Assembly (NCBI RefSeq): GCF_936916975.1
Contig: NZ_CAKZGO010000011.1
Span: forward strand, 1 to 58,816
DNA from: an uncultured Dongia sp.
GTDB taxonomy: Bacteria; Pseudomonadota; Alphaproteobacteria; Dongiales; Dongiaceae
Length of the DNA stretch: 58,816 bases
Direction: 5' to 3'
Within the stretch, counting starts at the first letter, position 1. Each line of letters starts with the position of its first letter. Below the pieces are notes generated by a model. The model made no database searches. It was not told the DNA's origin and saw only the letters and a list, made by a program, of their open reading frames with translations. The translations under genes and the position numbers were made by a program. This document shows positions 1 to 7,887 of the stretch, piece by piece.

Positions 1-873
1 GCCATGGGCATGTTCGGCTTGGGCGAGATCATCCGCAATCTCGAAAACGAACACACGCGGGACGTGATGGTGCGCAAGGTCACCGGCCTGTTTCCGAAAT
101 GGGCCGATCTGAAGCAGATCGTGGGCCCGGTGCTGCGCGGCACGGCGCTCGGCTCCGCACTGGGTATCCTACCGGGCAACGGCGCGGTGCTCGCCTCCTT
201 CGCCGCCTACAGCATCGAGAAGCGCCTGTCGAAGACGCCGGAGCGGTTCGGCAAGGGCGCCATCGAAGGCGTGGCGGCGCCCGAATCCGCCAACAATGCC
301 GGCGCGCAGACCTCGTTTATCCCGATGCTGACGCTGGGCATCCCGTCCAGCCCGGTGATGGCGCTGATGATCGGCGCGCTCATCATCCAGGGCATCACGC
401 CCGGCCCCAATGTGGTGAACGAAGAGCCCGAACTGTTCTGGGGCATCATCGCCTCGATGTGGATCGGCAATCTGATGCTGGTCCTCTTGAACCTGCCGCT
501 CATCGGCATGTGGGTACGGCTCCTCACGGTACCCTACAATCTGCTCTTCCCGGCGATCATGGCCTTCTGCTGCATCGGCGTTTACACCGTCAGCAGCAAT
601 GCCTTCGACCTCTATGCGATGGCGCTCTTCGGCTTCTGCGGCTATCTGCTGGTCAAGCTGGATTTCGAACCAGCGCCGCTGCTCCTCGGCTTCATCCTGA
701 GCCCGATGCTGGAGGAGAACATGCGCCGCGCCATGCTGCTCTCGCGGGGCGATCCGATCGTGTTCGTGACGCGGCCGATCAGCGCCTGCCTGCTCGCGGC
801 GGCGGCCATTCTGCTGCTGCTGCTGGTAAGCCCTCGTCTCCGCGCCAAGCGCGAAGAAGCCTTCAACGAATAG
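1..873 (+). CDS. Tripartite tricarboxylate transporter membrane subunit, TctA family (5' truncated by window)
   Basis: This is the C-terminal ~290 residues of a TctA-type large membrane subunit, which normally has about 500 residues and forms the channel of a periplasmic-binding-protein-dependent carboxylate importer. The frame is open to the window edge, so the true start lies upstream. Visible family hallmarks are the GILPGNGAVLASFAAY segment, the APESANNAGAQTSFIPMLTLGIP block and the LMIGALIIQGITPGP motif, followed by four or five hydrophobic helices. The substrate cannot be told from this subunit. The binding protein and small subunit are expected upstream, outside the window. The next genes run convergently. 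Confidence 0.93.
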   Translation, partial: AMGMFGLGEIIRNLENEHTRDVMVRKVTGLFPKWADLKQIVGPVLRGTALGSALGILPGNGAVLASFAAYSIEKRLSKTPERFGKGAIEGVAAPESANNAGAQTSFIPMLTLGIPSSPVMALMIGALIIQGITPGPNVVNEEPELFWGIIASMWIGNLMLVLLNLPLIGMWVRLLTVPYNLLFPAIMAFCCIGVYTVSSNAFDLYAMALFGFCGYLLVKLDFEPAPLLLGFILSPMLEENMRRAMLLSRGDPIVFVTRPISACLLAAAAILLLLLVSPRLRAKREEAFNE

Positions 874-876
874 CCA

Positions 877-1377
877 TCAACCGTAACCGATCAGGCGCCC
901 TGCGGTCGCAGCCCCAAACCACAGCAGCAGCGAGAGACCGGCCTGCGCGCGGCTGAACCGCGGCGCGCCATCGTCCCACCCAGCCAATCGCCATCCCCAG
1001 GCGAGGCGGAACAGCGCCGCATTGGCAAGCGCCGCCGAGATGATCAGTAGTTTGGTGCGAAAGATGGCGCTGTTACTCAGCGGCACCGCATCCGCGCTGA
1101 AGAGGAGAAAGCCGCTGCACAGCGTCGTGGCCAAGCCCGCCAGCGCGATCGGCGTCAGATAGCGCGCGCAGAGCGTCACCGGCAGCCCGCGGCCAAGCCC
1201 CAGGATCCGCAGGTCGAGGAGCCCGATCGACCCCACCAGCAGGATGAGGCCGAAGATGTGCAGCAGATTCATCAGCGGATAGAGGAACATCGACTCCCGC
1301 ATCAAAGCCCCCAGCGCCGAATGCTCCAGGGCGGCGATGATGGCCAGCAATCCTTCGGGCGCCGCGCCATGTTCCAT
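877..1377 (-). CDS. Small integral membrane protein, DUF6644-like
   Basis: A 166-residue protein with about four predicted membrane helices (around residues 30-55, 70-95, 100-120 and 140-160). The pattern near the N-terminus (ALEHSALGALMRES, then LYPLMNLLHIFGLILLVG) resembles the DUF6644 membrane family; I recall this family by pattern only. It starts 6 bp after the stop of the secreted DUF6152-like protein and is surely co-transcribed with it. These two families commonly sit together, and function is unknown. The ATG is the first in frame after the upstream stop. Confidence 0.8.
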   Translation of the reverse strand: MEHGAAPEGLLAIIAALEHSALGALMRESMFLYPLMNLLHIFGLILLVGSIGLLDLRILGLGRGLPVTLCARYLTPIALAGLATTLCSGFLLFSADAVPLSNSAIFRTKLLIISAALANAALFRLAWGWRLAGWDDGAPRFSRAQAGLSLLLWFGAATAGRLIGYG

Positions 1378-1383
1378 GATGGC

Positions 1384-1728
1384 TCAGCGCAATTCGGTGG
1401 TGGTGCCGTCGATGGTGATGCGCTCCGCCCGCAGCTCATGTTCAGTCACCCGGCTGGGATAGCCCTCGACGGTGACTTCCTTGCCCACCGCGAGCTGCTC
1501 GGCCGAGACACCCCGTGCCGTCATGCGCGTGGGCGGCGCCAGGACGATCTCCCACACCGCGCCCTCATGGGTGAGCGTGATATGCGTGTGCGGAAAACTG
1601 TATGCCGCGGTCTCGATGGGTGCGGTGATCTTGAGCACCGTGTTGGGGTCATAGGTGCTCCAGCCATGATGGGCGAGGGCTGCGGCTGGAAAGGCGAGCA
1701 GGGCAAGTGCTGCGACGAGCAAACGCAT
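1384..1728 (-). CDS. Secreted small protein, DUF6152-like
   Basis: A 114-residue exported protein. Residues 1-19 form a clear Sec signal peptide ending in ALA, so the mature protein begins HHGWSTYD, a typical start for this family. The remainder is predicted beta-rich. The start has a strong ribosome site (GAGGAGG six bases before ATG). It is the first gene of a two-gene unit with the downstream membrane protein. The HH motif at the mature N-terminus might bind metal, but that is conjecture, and no function is established. Confidence 0.82.
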   Translation of the reverse strand: MRLLVAALALLAFPAAALAHHGWSTYDPNTVLKITAPIETAAYSFPHTHITLTHEGAVWEIVLAPPTRMTARGVSAEQLAVGKEVTVEGYPSRVTEHELRAERITIDGTTTELR

Positions 1729-1795
1729 GGCAACCTCCTCACAAGGATAGGCGGATATCCTGATTTGGGACGCACCCGCCCCTTGTCAACCGGCA

Positions 1796-2470
1796 TCATC
1801 CCAAGCGCGGCTTGGTCCTGGCCCAGCTGGCGCGGCGCGAGAGGGCGATCCACCAGCGCGAGAGCCTGGTCGAGGCGCCGATGGCACTCTTCCCCTCCGG
1901 CGTCACCATGAGATAGCCCACGATCGGCAGCAGCATGATGTCGGCAAGGCTGAGGTCGCGCCCGACCAGGAATTCCGACCGTTCACCGTCATGGCTGAGC
2001 AGCGACAATTGCTCGACCGCATAGAGCGCGTCCTGCATCGCCGGGCAGATGCGCGTCACCAGATGGAGATCCGGCACACCGCCCAGGAACGGCACGAACA
2101 GCCGCTGCGCAATCACCACCCCCACGGCGGAGGGCACCAGATGGGCGCGGATCACCGCCATGATCTGGGTCATCAGCGCCCGGTCGCGCGGCGCCTCCGG
2201 CTGCAGGATCGGCCCCGGAAAGGCCTCATCGACATATCGGAGGATCGCCTCGAGATCGAACAGCGTGAGGCCGGCGCCCTTGAGATCACCATGCGTCAGA
2301 GTCGGCTGCCGGTCGCAGAGATAGGTCAGCAATTCGGTGATTCGGAAGCCACCCGCCTTCAATAAGTCGGGTTCCTGGACGCTATAGATGAGACCTTTTT
2401 CCTCGCATGCCAGCCTTGCGGCAGCCACTTGGGTGCCGTTGAGGGGGCCGGAAAGAAGAATTTCGCTCAT
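1796..2470 (-). CDS. Glutathione S-transferase family protein
   Basis: A 224-residue protein with the two-domain GST layout: an N-terminal thioredoxin-like half (residues 1-80, including PTLTHGDLKGAGLTLFDLEAILRYVDEAFPG) and an alpha-helical C-terminal half with the LSLADIMLLPIVGYL signature seen in GST C-domains. The N-terminal catalytic Ser/Cys region (SGPLNGTQVAAARLA) is degenerate and the cis-proline segment is atypical (QPTLTH), so catalytic competence is uncertain. It is monocistronic. The gene reads away from the sRNA region upstream. Confidence 0.8.
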   Translation of the reverse strand: MSEILLSGPLNGTQVAAARLACEEKGLIYSVQEPDLLKAGGFRITELLTYLCDRQPTLTHGDLKGAGLTLFDLEAILRYVDEAFPGPILQPEAPRDRALMTQIMAVIRAHLVPSAVGVVIAQRLFVPFLGGVPDLHLVTRICPAMQDALYAVEQLSLLSHDGERSEFLVGRDLSLADIMLLPIVGYLMVTPEGKSAIGASTRLSRWWIALSRRASWARTKPRLG

Positions 2471-2677
2471 GAAGCGACGTTACCGGGGTCGAAACGACCC
2501 CGCAATCCCGCTTGGTTAACAATTCATTCATCTGACAAATGTGCTGGGATTTCCGCCATTTGCTGGGCATCTGCCCAAAGCTGAATACCCTATCTATCTA
2601 ATAGTGTTGCACAGCAGCAACACAAATTTGCTATTTTTTTCAGCAAGATGACGCTTAATTCACCACTGCCTAAAGAC
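2471..2677. other. AT-rich intergenic stretch with a small hairpin
   Basis: There is no coding sequence here. The stretch must hold the promoter of the leftward GST gene. A 7-bp stem GTGTTGC/GCAACAC (2604-2610 with 2617-2623) is followed by AAATTTGCTATTTTTTT, which resembles a weak intrinsic terminator in the rightward direction. No rightward gene precedes it, so its role is unclear. Confidence 0.4.
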
Positions 2678-2706
2678 TTGACATTGCGCTGCGGTATCGC
2701 CATCTT
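2678..2706 (+). promoter_or_regulatory. Predicted sigma-70 promoter of the small RNA
   Basis: A perfect -35 hexamer TTGACA (2678-2683) is followed, after exactly 17 bases, by a weak -10 CATCTT (2701-2706). This places transcription start near 2712, at the first base-paired nucleotides of the sRNA hairpin. Confidence 0.6.
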
Positions 2707-2711
2707 TGGCC

Positions 2712-2814
2712 TTGCGACGATGCATTTCTCCCCTGACAGGCATCGTCGCAAGGCGCCCCTCATGGGCGTTTCCTCCCAGAACTTGGGCCGTGCCGTTAGG
2801 CACGGCCTTTTTTT
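2712..2814 (+). ncRNA. Predicted trans-acting small RNA with anti-SD loops (alpha-r8/MmgR-like architecture)
   Basis: A transcript of about 100 nt is predicted from structure alone. The 5' stem-loop has a perfect 15-bp stem (2709-2723 paired with 2740-2754) and a 16-nt loop carrying UUUCUCCCC (2725-2733). A single-stranded linker follows with a second pyrimidine motif UUUCCUCCC (2769-2777). A strong intrinsic terminator ends it. CU-rich loops that could mask Shine-Dalgarno sites, ending in a terminator stem just after a UUUCCUCCC motif, are characteristic of Hfq-dependent alphaproteobacterial sRNAs. Assignment to a particular family is from memory and tentative. No credible protein is encoded here. 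Confidence 0.75.
2786..2814 (+). terminator. Strong rho-independent terminator of the sRNA
   Basis: A perfect 9-bp stem GGCCGTGCC/GGCACGGCC with a GTTA loop is followed directly by seven T residues. It is oriented rightward and is therefore not the terminator of either flanking leftward gene. Confidence 0.92.
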
Positions 2815-2863
2815 CTGCCCAAAACGCCCGCACACACGGCGGTCCGTAAACGGCTGAAAATCC

Positions 2864-3409
2864 TTAATTAGTCGGAGTAGAGCTGGCGCCCGGGCCAAGC
2901 TCCCGCTGCATCAGCACCGTATCGACCCAGCGCCCGAATTTGAGGCCGATGGCCTTGAACGTCCCCGTCATCTCGAACCCTAAGGCCCGGTGCACCCCGA
3001 TCGAGGCCTGATTCGCCGAATCGCCGATGACCGCGATCATCTGCCGCTTGCCCAACCCCGTCGCATCGTCGATCAGGCGCTGCAACAGAATCCGCCCAAG
3101 CCCCCGCCCCTGGAACTTGGGATCGAGATAGATCGAATCCTCGACCGAGAAGCGATAGGCCGAGCGCGGTCGATAGGGCCCGGCATAGGCATAGCCGGCG
3201 ATCTCGCCACCGCCCGCCGCTTCCGCTACCACATAAGGCAGGCCCGCCTCGGCAATGGCGCGCCAGCGGCGGATCATCTCGGAGAGATCCGGCGGCGTTT
3301 CCTCGAAGCTGGCGAGACCCGTCAGCACATGATGGGCATAGATCCGCTGCAGGACGGCAAGGTCGGCCTCCACGGCCGGCCGGATGGTAAAGCTCAACAC
3401 TACCCCCAA
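2864..3409 (-). CDS. GNAT family N-acetyltransferase (phosphinothricin/methionine-sulfoximine acetyltransferase-like)
   Basis: A GCN5-related acetyltransferase that uses acetyl-CoA to acetylate a small amine. The pattern matches the PAT/MnaT subgroup: IRPAVEADLAVLQRIYAHHV at the N-terminus, SFEETPP, AGYAYAGPYRPRSAYRFSVEDSIYL in the core, and the acetyl-CoA loop FQGRGLGRILL (about residues 100-110). These usually detoxify glutamate-analogue amines, but the substrate is not determinable. The gene begins at the stop of the N-formylglutamate amidohydrolase gene (TAATTG overlap). The start is not certain: TTG at 3409, GTG at 3400 or TTG at 3397, all close behind a GGGGG stretch. Confidence 0.88.
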   Translation of the reverse strand: MGVVLSFTIRPAVEADLAVLQRIYAHHVLTGLASFEETPPDLSEMIRRWRAIAEAGLPYVVAEAAGGGEIAGYAYAGPYRPRSAYRFSVEDSIYLDPKFQGRGLGRILLQRLIDDATGLGKRQMIAVIGDSANQASIGVHRALGFEMTGTFKAIGLKFGRWVDTVLMQRELGPGASSTPTN

Positions 3410-4330
3410 TTACGACAACAGAGCGGCCACGCGGTCGCCCAGCATGTTGATGAGCCCAGTCATGCTGGCCTTCACCGCGGCAAAGCCGTCGCTGCGCTCC
3501 AGCGAGCGTTCGTTGACATAAAGTGCGCGGTTGATCTCGACCTGCAGCACATGGATGCCGGTCGCCGGCCGCCCGTAATGCTGCGTCACATAACCACCGG
3601 AATAAGGACTGTTGCGCCGCATATTGGCACCGCTCGCGCGCAAATAGGCATCGACCGCCGCACTCACCGCCGGCGCGCAGGAGGCGCCGAAACAATCGCC
3701 CAGCACATAATCGACGCGGCCCTGTGCCGAGGCGCGGTGATCGCCGCTCCCCGAACTCCCCGGCGAGGGCATCGAATGGCAATCGAGGATGAGGCAGGCG
3801 CCGAATTTCGCCACCGCCTCATTGCACAGGGCATTCAGCGCCGTGTGATAGGGCCGGTAATAGCGCGCCAGGCGCGCCTCCGCCTCGGCGAAGGTCAGCT
3901 TGTGGCGATAGATCTCGCGGTCATTGGCGCCCAGCCGCGGCACGACGCCTAGGCCCGCCGCCACCCGGGGCGAGGCGATGTTGGCGCCGGCCGGCAGCCG
4001 GTCGGCGAACATGCCGGGATCGAGCTCCAGCGGCTCGCGGTTGACGTCGCAGAAGCTGCGCGGAAAGAGGGCTGCCAGCAGAGGCACGCCCAGTTCCGGG
4101 GCCGCCGCCACCAGCTCATCGACATAGCAATCTTCGGAAAGCCGCAGCTCCTGCCTAGTCAGGCCGGTGCTGGCCAGGAAGTCCGGCGGGTAGTGGTGGC
4201 CGGAATGCGGCGAGGCAACAATCAGCGGGGCCCGCCACGCCTGGGGACGGACCAGATTGAGGATGGCTTCGCCAGAATCAGCGCAAGGCGCTGGACTGGC
4301 CGGCTCAATATGCAGGTCACCGTTTGGCAT
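3410..4330 (-). CDS. N-formylglutamate amidohydrolase family protein
   Basis: A 306-residue protein matching the N-formylglutamate amidohydrolase (HutG-like/FGase) family, which hydrolyses N-formylglutamate or related N-acyl amino acids with zinc. Diagnostic segments are LIVASPHSGHHYP (residues ~34-46), FPRSFCDVNREPLELDP, LTFAEAEARLARYYRPYH and LILDCHSMPS, the last with the Asp-Cys-His metal region. No hut genes flank it, so a role in histidine use is not supported by context. It is translationally coupled to the GNAT acetyltransferase downstream, hinting at amino-acid analogue turnover. Confidence 0.9.
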   Translation of the reverse strand: MPNGDLHIEPASPAPCADSGEAILNLVRPQAWRAPLIVASPHSGHHYPPDFLASTGLTRQELRLSEDCYVDELVAAAPELGVPLLAALFPRSFCDVNREPLELDPGMFADRLPAGANIASPRVAAGLGVVPRLGANDREIYRHKLTFAEAEARLARYYRPYHTALNALCNEAVAKFGACLILDCHSMPSPGSSGSGDHRASAQGRVDYVLGDCFGASCAPAVSAAVDAYLRASGANMRRNSPYSGGYVTQHYGRPATGIHVLQVEINRALYVNERSLERSDGFAAVKASMTGLINMLGDRVAALLS

Positions 4331-4624
4331 CCGCTCAAGGTTTAGTGAGTTTTCGCGGCGCTGTCACGGCCGGCGGCATGAAACGGCGCATTTTCCGCCC
4401 ATTTGACGAGCCAGCCCGCCCCGCCTATGTCCTTTGAAACCTTGCGGAATTCCGGTGCGGGGGACCAGGTCTTTGGCTCGTCTTTGGCTGGGGTCGCGGG
4501 CAAGGCTTGCATTCCCCGGATCAGGATGCTATTTGCCCGCTCGCCGATTGATCGGGCCATCCCAGACATGCCCGGTCACGCGAACCACCCCCAGACTCCA
4601 GGCGGGCCAGGTTGCAGATCAGGC

Positions 4625-4699
4625 GGGCGGTTAGCTCAGCGGGAGAGCACTACCTTGACATGGTAGGGGTCACAGGTTCAATCCCTGTACCGCCCACCA
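4625..4699 (+). tRNA. tRNA-Val (anticodon GAC)
   Basis: A complete cloverleaf. The acceptor GGGCGGT (4625-4631) pairs with ACCGCCC (4689-4695), then discriminator A and an encoded CCA (4697-4699). The D-arm is TAGCTCAGCGGGAGAGC, and the anticodon stem CTACC/GGTAG encloses TTGACAT with GAC at 4657-4659. The T-arm is CAGGTTCAATCCCTG. The 3' half overlaps the 3' end of a truncated integrase gene on the other strand, marking this tRNA as an integration site. Confidence 0.97.
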
Positions 4700-5276
4700 T
4701 TATTTCAGCACTGATTTCATTGCGTTTCTTTTCGTCGCCTCGCTGTGGTGCAACGGGACGCTCGTCGTAGCTATGGTGCACCTGTGGTGCAGCGACAATC
4801 TGGCGCTGATTGTTCCCAACCTGATCACCGACGACAATGCTATTGGCGCCGGCGTTGCCACGAGCTCCTGTCTCTAAATTCCCGTTCGCGGCGGCAAGCA
4901 ATCGCATTTCCGTGCGGCTCTTTCGACCTTTGCGCAAGGAAAGCGGCTCGGCCTTCTTTTTGACCGTCGCCACGGCCCTAGCAACCGTTTTGACCGCCTT
5001 CTTCATGTGATCCAGATGGTGATGTGCATAATGCTCCTCCACCATCTTCAAAGGCGTACCGATATAGGTCGCTATGCCCCAAAGCGCGGCACCAGCTTGA
5101 GTCATCCAGGTCGCTGCGGTGTGGCGAAGGACGTAAGGCGTGACATCGTTGAAACCGGCTTTAGCTGCCGTCGCACGAAAAGCCTTCTCAATCGAACCAA
5201 TTGGGTATCCGGCGTACGCTATGACATAGTCGCAGAGTGGGCGTTTCTTGCGCTTTGCATTCTTCTTATCGTGCTC
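4650..5276 (-). pseudogene. Tyrosine recombinase (phage-type integrase), N-terminally truncated remnant
   Basis: About 208 codons remain of the catalytic domain of a tyrosine integrase. The frame contains GYPIGSIEKAFRATAAKAG, then TPYVLRHTAATWM (box II with its Arg; the usual first His is Tyr) and YIGTPLKMVEEHYAHHH, holding the nucleophilic Tyr. Upstream it hits a TGA at 5277-5279 with no start or N-terminal domain, so the gene is 5' deleted. Its last ~16 codons (GGTGIEPVTPTMSR) are the antisense of the tRNA-Val gene. That arrangement is typical of integrases whose 3' end carries the attachment core. A shorter ATG at 5105 would give a 151-residue fragment. Confidence 0.85.
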
Positions 5277-5279
5277 TCA

Positions 5280-5877
5280 AGCCGCAAGTAGACGATTTAT
5301 TTGCGGCAGAGCAGTTCAGGGCGATCCAATATCAATCGATTCCGCGAGCGTAGAGGAGGCCCTAGAGCACAAAATTGATAGAAGGTGGGGCAGTAGGATG
5401 GGCACGGGTGAGTTGTTCAAGCGTGGCGCCGACCCCGATGGTCGGAGAAGCTGAAGTCCCCCTCGTTACCCCCATTACCTCGACACCCGCGATACGGCGA
5501 GACTCTCCATACCGCGATACCGTGCGATACCCATGGAAGATGTCGTAAGCCCTTTTCTGCTTGTTCTAATTGCACATAGTGCCGCGTATTCTATCCATTT
5601 CAATATCTGAATTGGCTTGTATGATCCAACTCAAGTTGCCACTTAGACCATTTTAGAGTTATCTCGGCTTCAGATTTAGAAAGTCCGCATTCGACTAGGA
5701 ACCTTCTTTGTGGCACGTTTCAGGCCATCGTGAAGGTCCTGAGATTAGCCGCGGGTCCACACCCGGCCGTATCTCTGCCAAGCCCTTGGTCGTCGCGGTG
5801 CCGGGGTCGATTGAGTAGCGAAGGGCTCGGCGTCCAAACCCGAGCCCGCCTTACATTTCAGATATCAGCAGGTCGCC
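5280..5877. other. 600-bp gene-poor, lower-GC stretch with GCGATAC direct repeats
   Basis: No convincing gene is present. Base composition is visibly more AT-rich than the flanking chromosome, as expected for acquired DNA. Three copies of GCGATAC occur at 5489-5495, 5514-5520 and 5524-5530, two of them on a 10-bp period. They could be binding sites for an element-encoded protein such as an excisionase or replication/partition factor, or may be trivial. The missing 5' part of the integrase would have lain here. The promoter of the next rightward gene must be in the last ~150 bp. Confidence 0.45.
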
Positions 5878-6531
5878 ATGGCTCGGACTGCCAGAACCAT
5901 TCTACAACGACAGCTTGACGCCCGGCGCAGGCTCTGGCCCGAACTGACCGATGGCTTGCTTTGGATCATGGATAAGAAGGGGTGGGTGGCACTCCCCCGC
6001 CTCATGCCGCTGATGCTTAGCATCATGGACGATCTCTCAGGAAAAGGCGTTCCAGTCAGCCGGACCTACCTCGAGCTCTGGGCGCGAATTCGCGTCGAGG
6101 AGAGTTTCCTGATGCTGCGGCCTGACGAGATGGCTTTTCATGCCGGATTTGAAGGTCAACGTGCAGTGAGGACCTGGAGAGACCGAATGCAGCGCCTCGC
6201 GGAGCTGGGTTTCATCAGTGTGAAACCAGGAGCGTTGGGCGATCTAACATATGCGCTAGTCTACAACCCCTATCACGTCATTAAGCGCGCCCATCTTGCC
6301 GGCAAGGTGCAAGACAAGAAGTGGGCCGCTCTGATGATGCGGGCAAATGAAGTGAGCGCGTTCGACATCGATGACATTGACGACCAAGGCAACTTGGTCA
6401 CGGAGAGCAAGGGCGAAACAGAAGCTGATAGCGGAGCGAAGAAACCTGAGAACGAACCACTCACGGTTGAGAGCCTGAGAAAGATCGATATTTCGAAGGT
6501 ACGGGTGCGCCGTCGGCGTCGTGCTAAATGA
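5878..6531 (+). CDS. Hypothetical protein of the integrated element, possible winged-helix
   Basis: A 217-residue soluble protein that I cannot assign to a named family. Residues ~30-130 are helical and include RTWRDRMQRLAELGFISVKPG, which has the look of the recognition-helix plus wing of replication-initiator or regulator winged-helix domains. The C-terminal ~50 residues are charged and low-complexity, ending in a very basic VRVRRRRRAK tail that could bind nucleic acid. The ATG has an AGCAGG ribosome site. Codon use and GC are lower than the chromosome average. A role in element maintenance or control is a guess from context. Confidence 0.7.
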   Translation: MARTARTILQRQLDARRRLWPELTDGLLWIMDKKGWVALPRLMPLMLSIMDDLSGKGVPVSRTYLELWARIRVEESFLMLRPDEMAFHAGFEGQRAVRTWRDRMQRLAELGFISVKPGALGDLTYALVYNPYHVIKRAHLAGKVQDKKWAALMMRANEVSAFDIDDIDDQGNLVTESKGETEADSGAKKPENEPLTVESLRKIDISKVRVRRRRRAK

Positions 6532-6533
6532 GC

Positions 6534-6551
6534 CCCGGGCGGTTGCCCGGG
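6534..6551. terminator. Palindromic hairpin downstream of the element gene
   Basis: A CCCGGGC stem with a GGTT loop begins two bases after the TGA stop of the preceding gene. Only TT follows, so it would be a weak terminator or an mRNA-stabilising hairpin. Confidence 0.5.
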
Positions 6552-6667
6552 TTCTGTAGCGCTGTGCAAATCGACCCTATTCAAGTCGTTTTGATGACCG
6601 CCGGAGCCGGATTTTGCCGTGTTTCCGGCCATATAAGCTTGTTGCGGCGACTACATTCCAGGGCGCG

Positions 6668-6697
6668 TACGCGTGTGCCTCTTACGCGTGTGCCTCT
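6668..6697. repeat. Tandem duplication of a 15-bp unit
   Basis: Two perfect adjacent copies of TACGCGTGTGCCTCT lie in the non-coding stretch between two convergent element genes. No function is evident. Confidence 0.7.
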
Positions 6698-6779
6698 ATT
6701 GTGATTCAGCGATATGGTCCTGATCGATTCTGCGGTGGCTGTTATCGATCTCTCCGAATTCTGCAGGCATCGCCCTCGC

Positions 6780-7505
6780 TTAGAACGGAATATCGTCGTC
6801 TAGATCCCCACTCCCTCTATCGTTCTGTGGCGCCGGCAGTTGTTTGCGCGGAGGATCCAGCCGCTTCCGTTCTTCGGGCGAAGGTAACCGCGCCTCTGGC
6901 TCGTTCTCTTTCGCGTCGTCTATCTCTCCGAAGATTAACTTGACCCACTTCCACCACGGCTCGGCTCCCTCGCGTTCCACATCACCGCTCAGCCGTGCAA
7001 AGCGACGCATCGAATCCGCAACAATCTCAAATCGCGTCCTATCACGATCGATCTCCAGCGTAAGCTCACTAAGCTTCTTGAAAAGCGCGTCCCGCTTATT
7101 TGGGCCCAGATCGGCACCCTCAATAGCGACGCGAATCTGCTCTATGTAGTGTCTAATCTTTTGCTTCGCACTACCATCGAGTGCCACGCTGTATTTCTTG
7201 CGTCGCCGGGAGTGATTTATCCGAATCTGAATGATCAAATTCAGTACGTCGGTTTCAAACCGAGAGTAAAAATCCCAAATCATCCGCTCGTCGTCAGGCA
7301 GAGCGTGATCCTTGATGTAATCAATTGAGAGTGACCTAGCGGCCGCTATCACTTCGTTGCAATAGCGATGCTGGAAATATGCTATTGCATTACCTTGTTC
7401 TGACTGCTCAACAGCCGCGTCCAACTTCGCCTTGTAATACTGTACTAGCGCGACGAATGCCAATTCGTGATCGTCAGGAAGATCATCGTAAATCGCCTCA
7501 TCCAT
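6780..7505 (-). CDS. Hypothetical element protein with an SSB-like C-terminal peptide (DDDIPF)
   Basis: A 241-residue, mostly helical, highly charged protein with no recognisable catalytic motif. Residues ~1-170 contain long amphipathic helices (EVIAAARSLSIDYIKDH, RRKKYSVALDGSAKQKIRHY). A basic/proline-rich linker follows, and the protein ends GSGDLDDDIPF. The final six residues are identical to the conserved C-terminal tip of bacterial single-stranded-DNA-binding protein, the docking site for RecO, RecQ, PriA, exonuclease I and others. The protein has no OB fold, so it is not an SSB. It may mimic the tail to recruit or titrate host repair/replication proteins. Composition is AT-richer than flanking genes, as for its neighbour. 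Confidence 0.75.
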   Translation of the reverse strand: MDEAIYDDLPDDHELAFVALVQYYKAKLDAAVEQSEQGNAIAYFQHRYCNEVIAAARSLSIDYIKDHALPDDERMIWDFYSRFETDVLNLIIQIRINHSRRRKKYSVALDGSAKQKIRHYIEQIRVAIEGADLGPNKRDALFKKLSELTLEIDRDRTRFEIVADSMRRFARLSGDVEREGAEPWWKWVKLIFGEIDDAKENEPEARLPSPEERKRLDPPRKQLPAPQNDRGSGDLDDDIPF

Positions 7506-7635
7506 CTGCGCTTCTTATCCTCAGTTAAGGAGCGTCAGTATCATGCCAGCATGGAGGGTTCGCAAGACGCTTTTTGGATGAGAATGTGAAGCTGAGGCAA
7601 CGGCCTGTTGACTTCGTCCCTTGGCAATTTAGCCC

Positions 7636-7887
7636 CTACCTGCTCGACTTGGACAGCTTCAGCCGGAAGAATTTCTCGACCTTCCGCATTTCCGTGGCGA
7701 TCTGATCTGCGGGTGCGCCCTCGCCTTCCTGGTATTCCTGGAATTCCTTTTCGACCTCGTCCCACGATACGCCGGCCTTCATGAGGTCGGCACGCAGGGC
7801 CTTCGCGCGCTTGTCGTCCATGGGGTTGCCGGCGAAGGCATGATCCGCACGGCTGAAGCAGCCGGAAATCTTCTCGATCCAATCCAT
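7636..7887 (-). CDS. Small acidic hypothetical protein
   Basis: An 83-residue protein of unknown family. It is helical and charged: residues 22-83 alternate Lys/Arg with Glu/Asp and end FFRLKLSKSSR. There is no signal peptide or membrane segment. Chromosome-like GC and the well-formed ATG favour this frame over a competing, implausible Arg/Gly-rich frame. It stands alone between the integrated element and the sugar transporter genes, and may mark the return to native chromosome. Confidence 0.6.
   Translation of the reverse strand: MDWIEKISGCFSRADHAFAGNPMDDKRAKALRADLMKAGVSWDEVEKEFQEYQEGEGAPADQIATEMRKVEKFFRLKLSKSSR

Noticed and set aside
4342-4569. 75-residue minus-strand frame between the N-formylglutamate amidohydrolase and tRNA-Val
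   Set aside because: No ribosome site, no family resemblance, and competing frames on both strands are equally open; kept as non-coding.
7541-7882. 113-residue minus-strand frame overlapping the 83-residue small protein
   Set aside because: Arg/Gly-rich shadow frame; the 83-residue frame has balanced composition and a better start.
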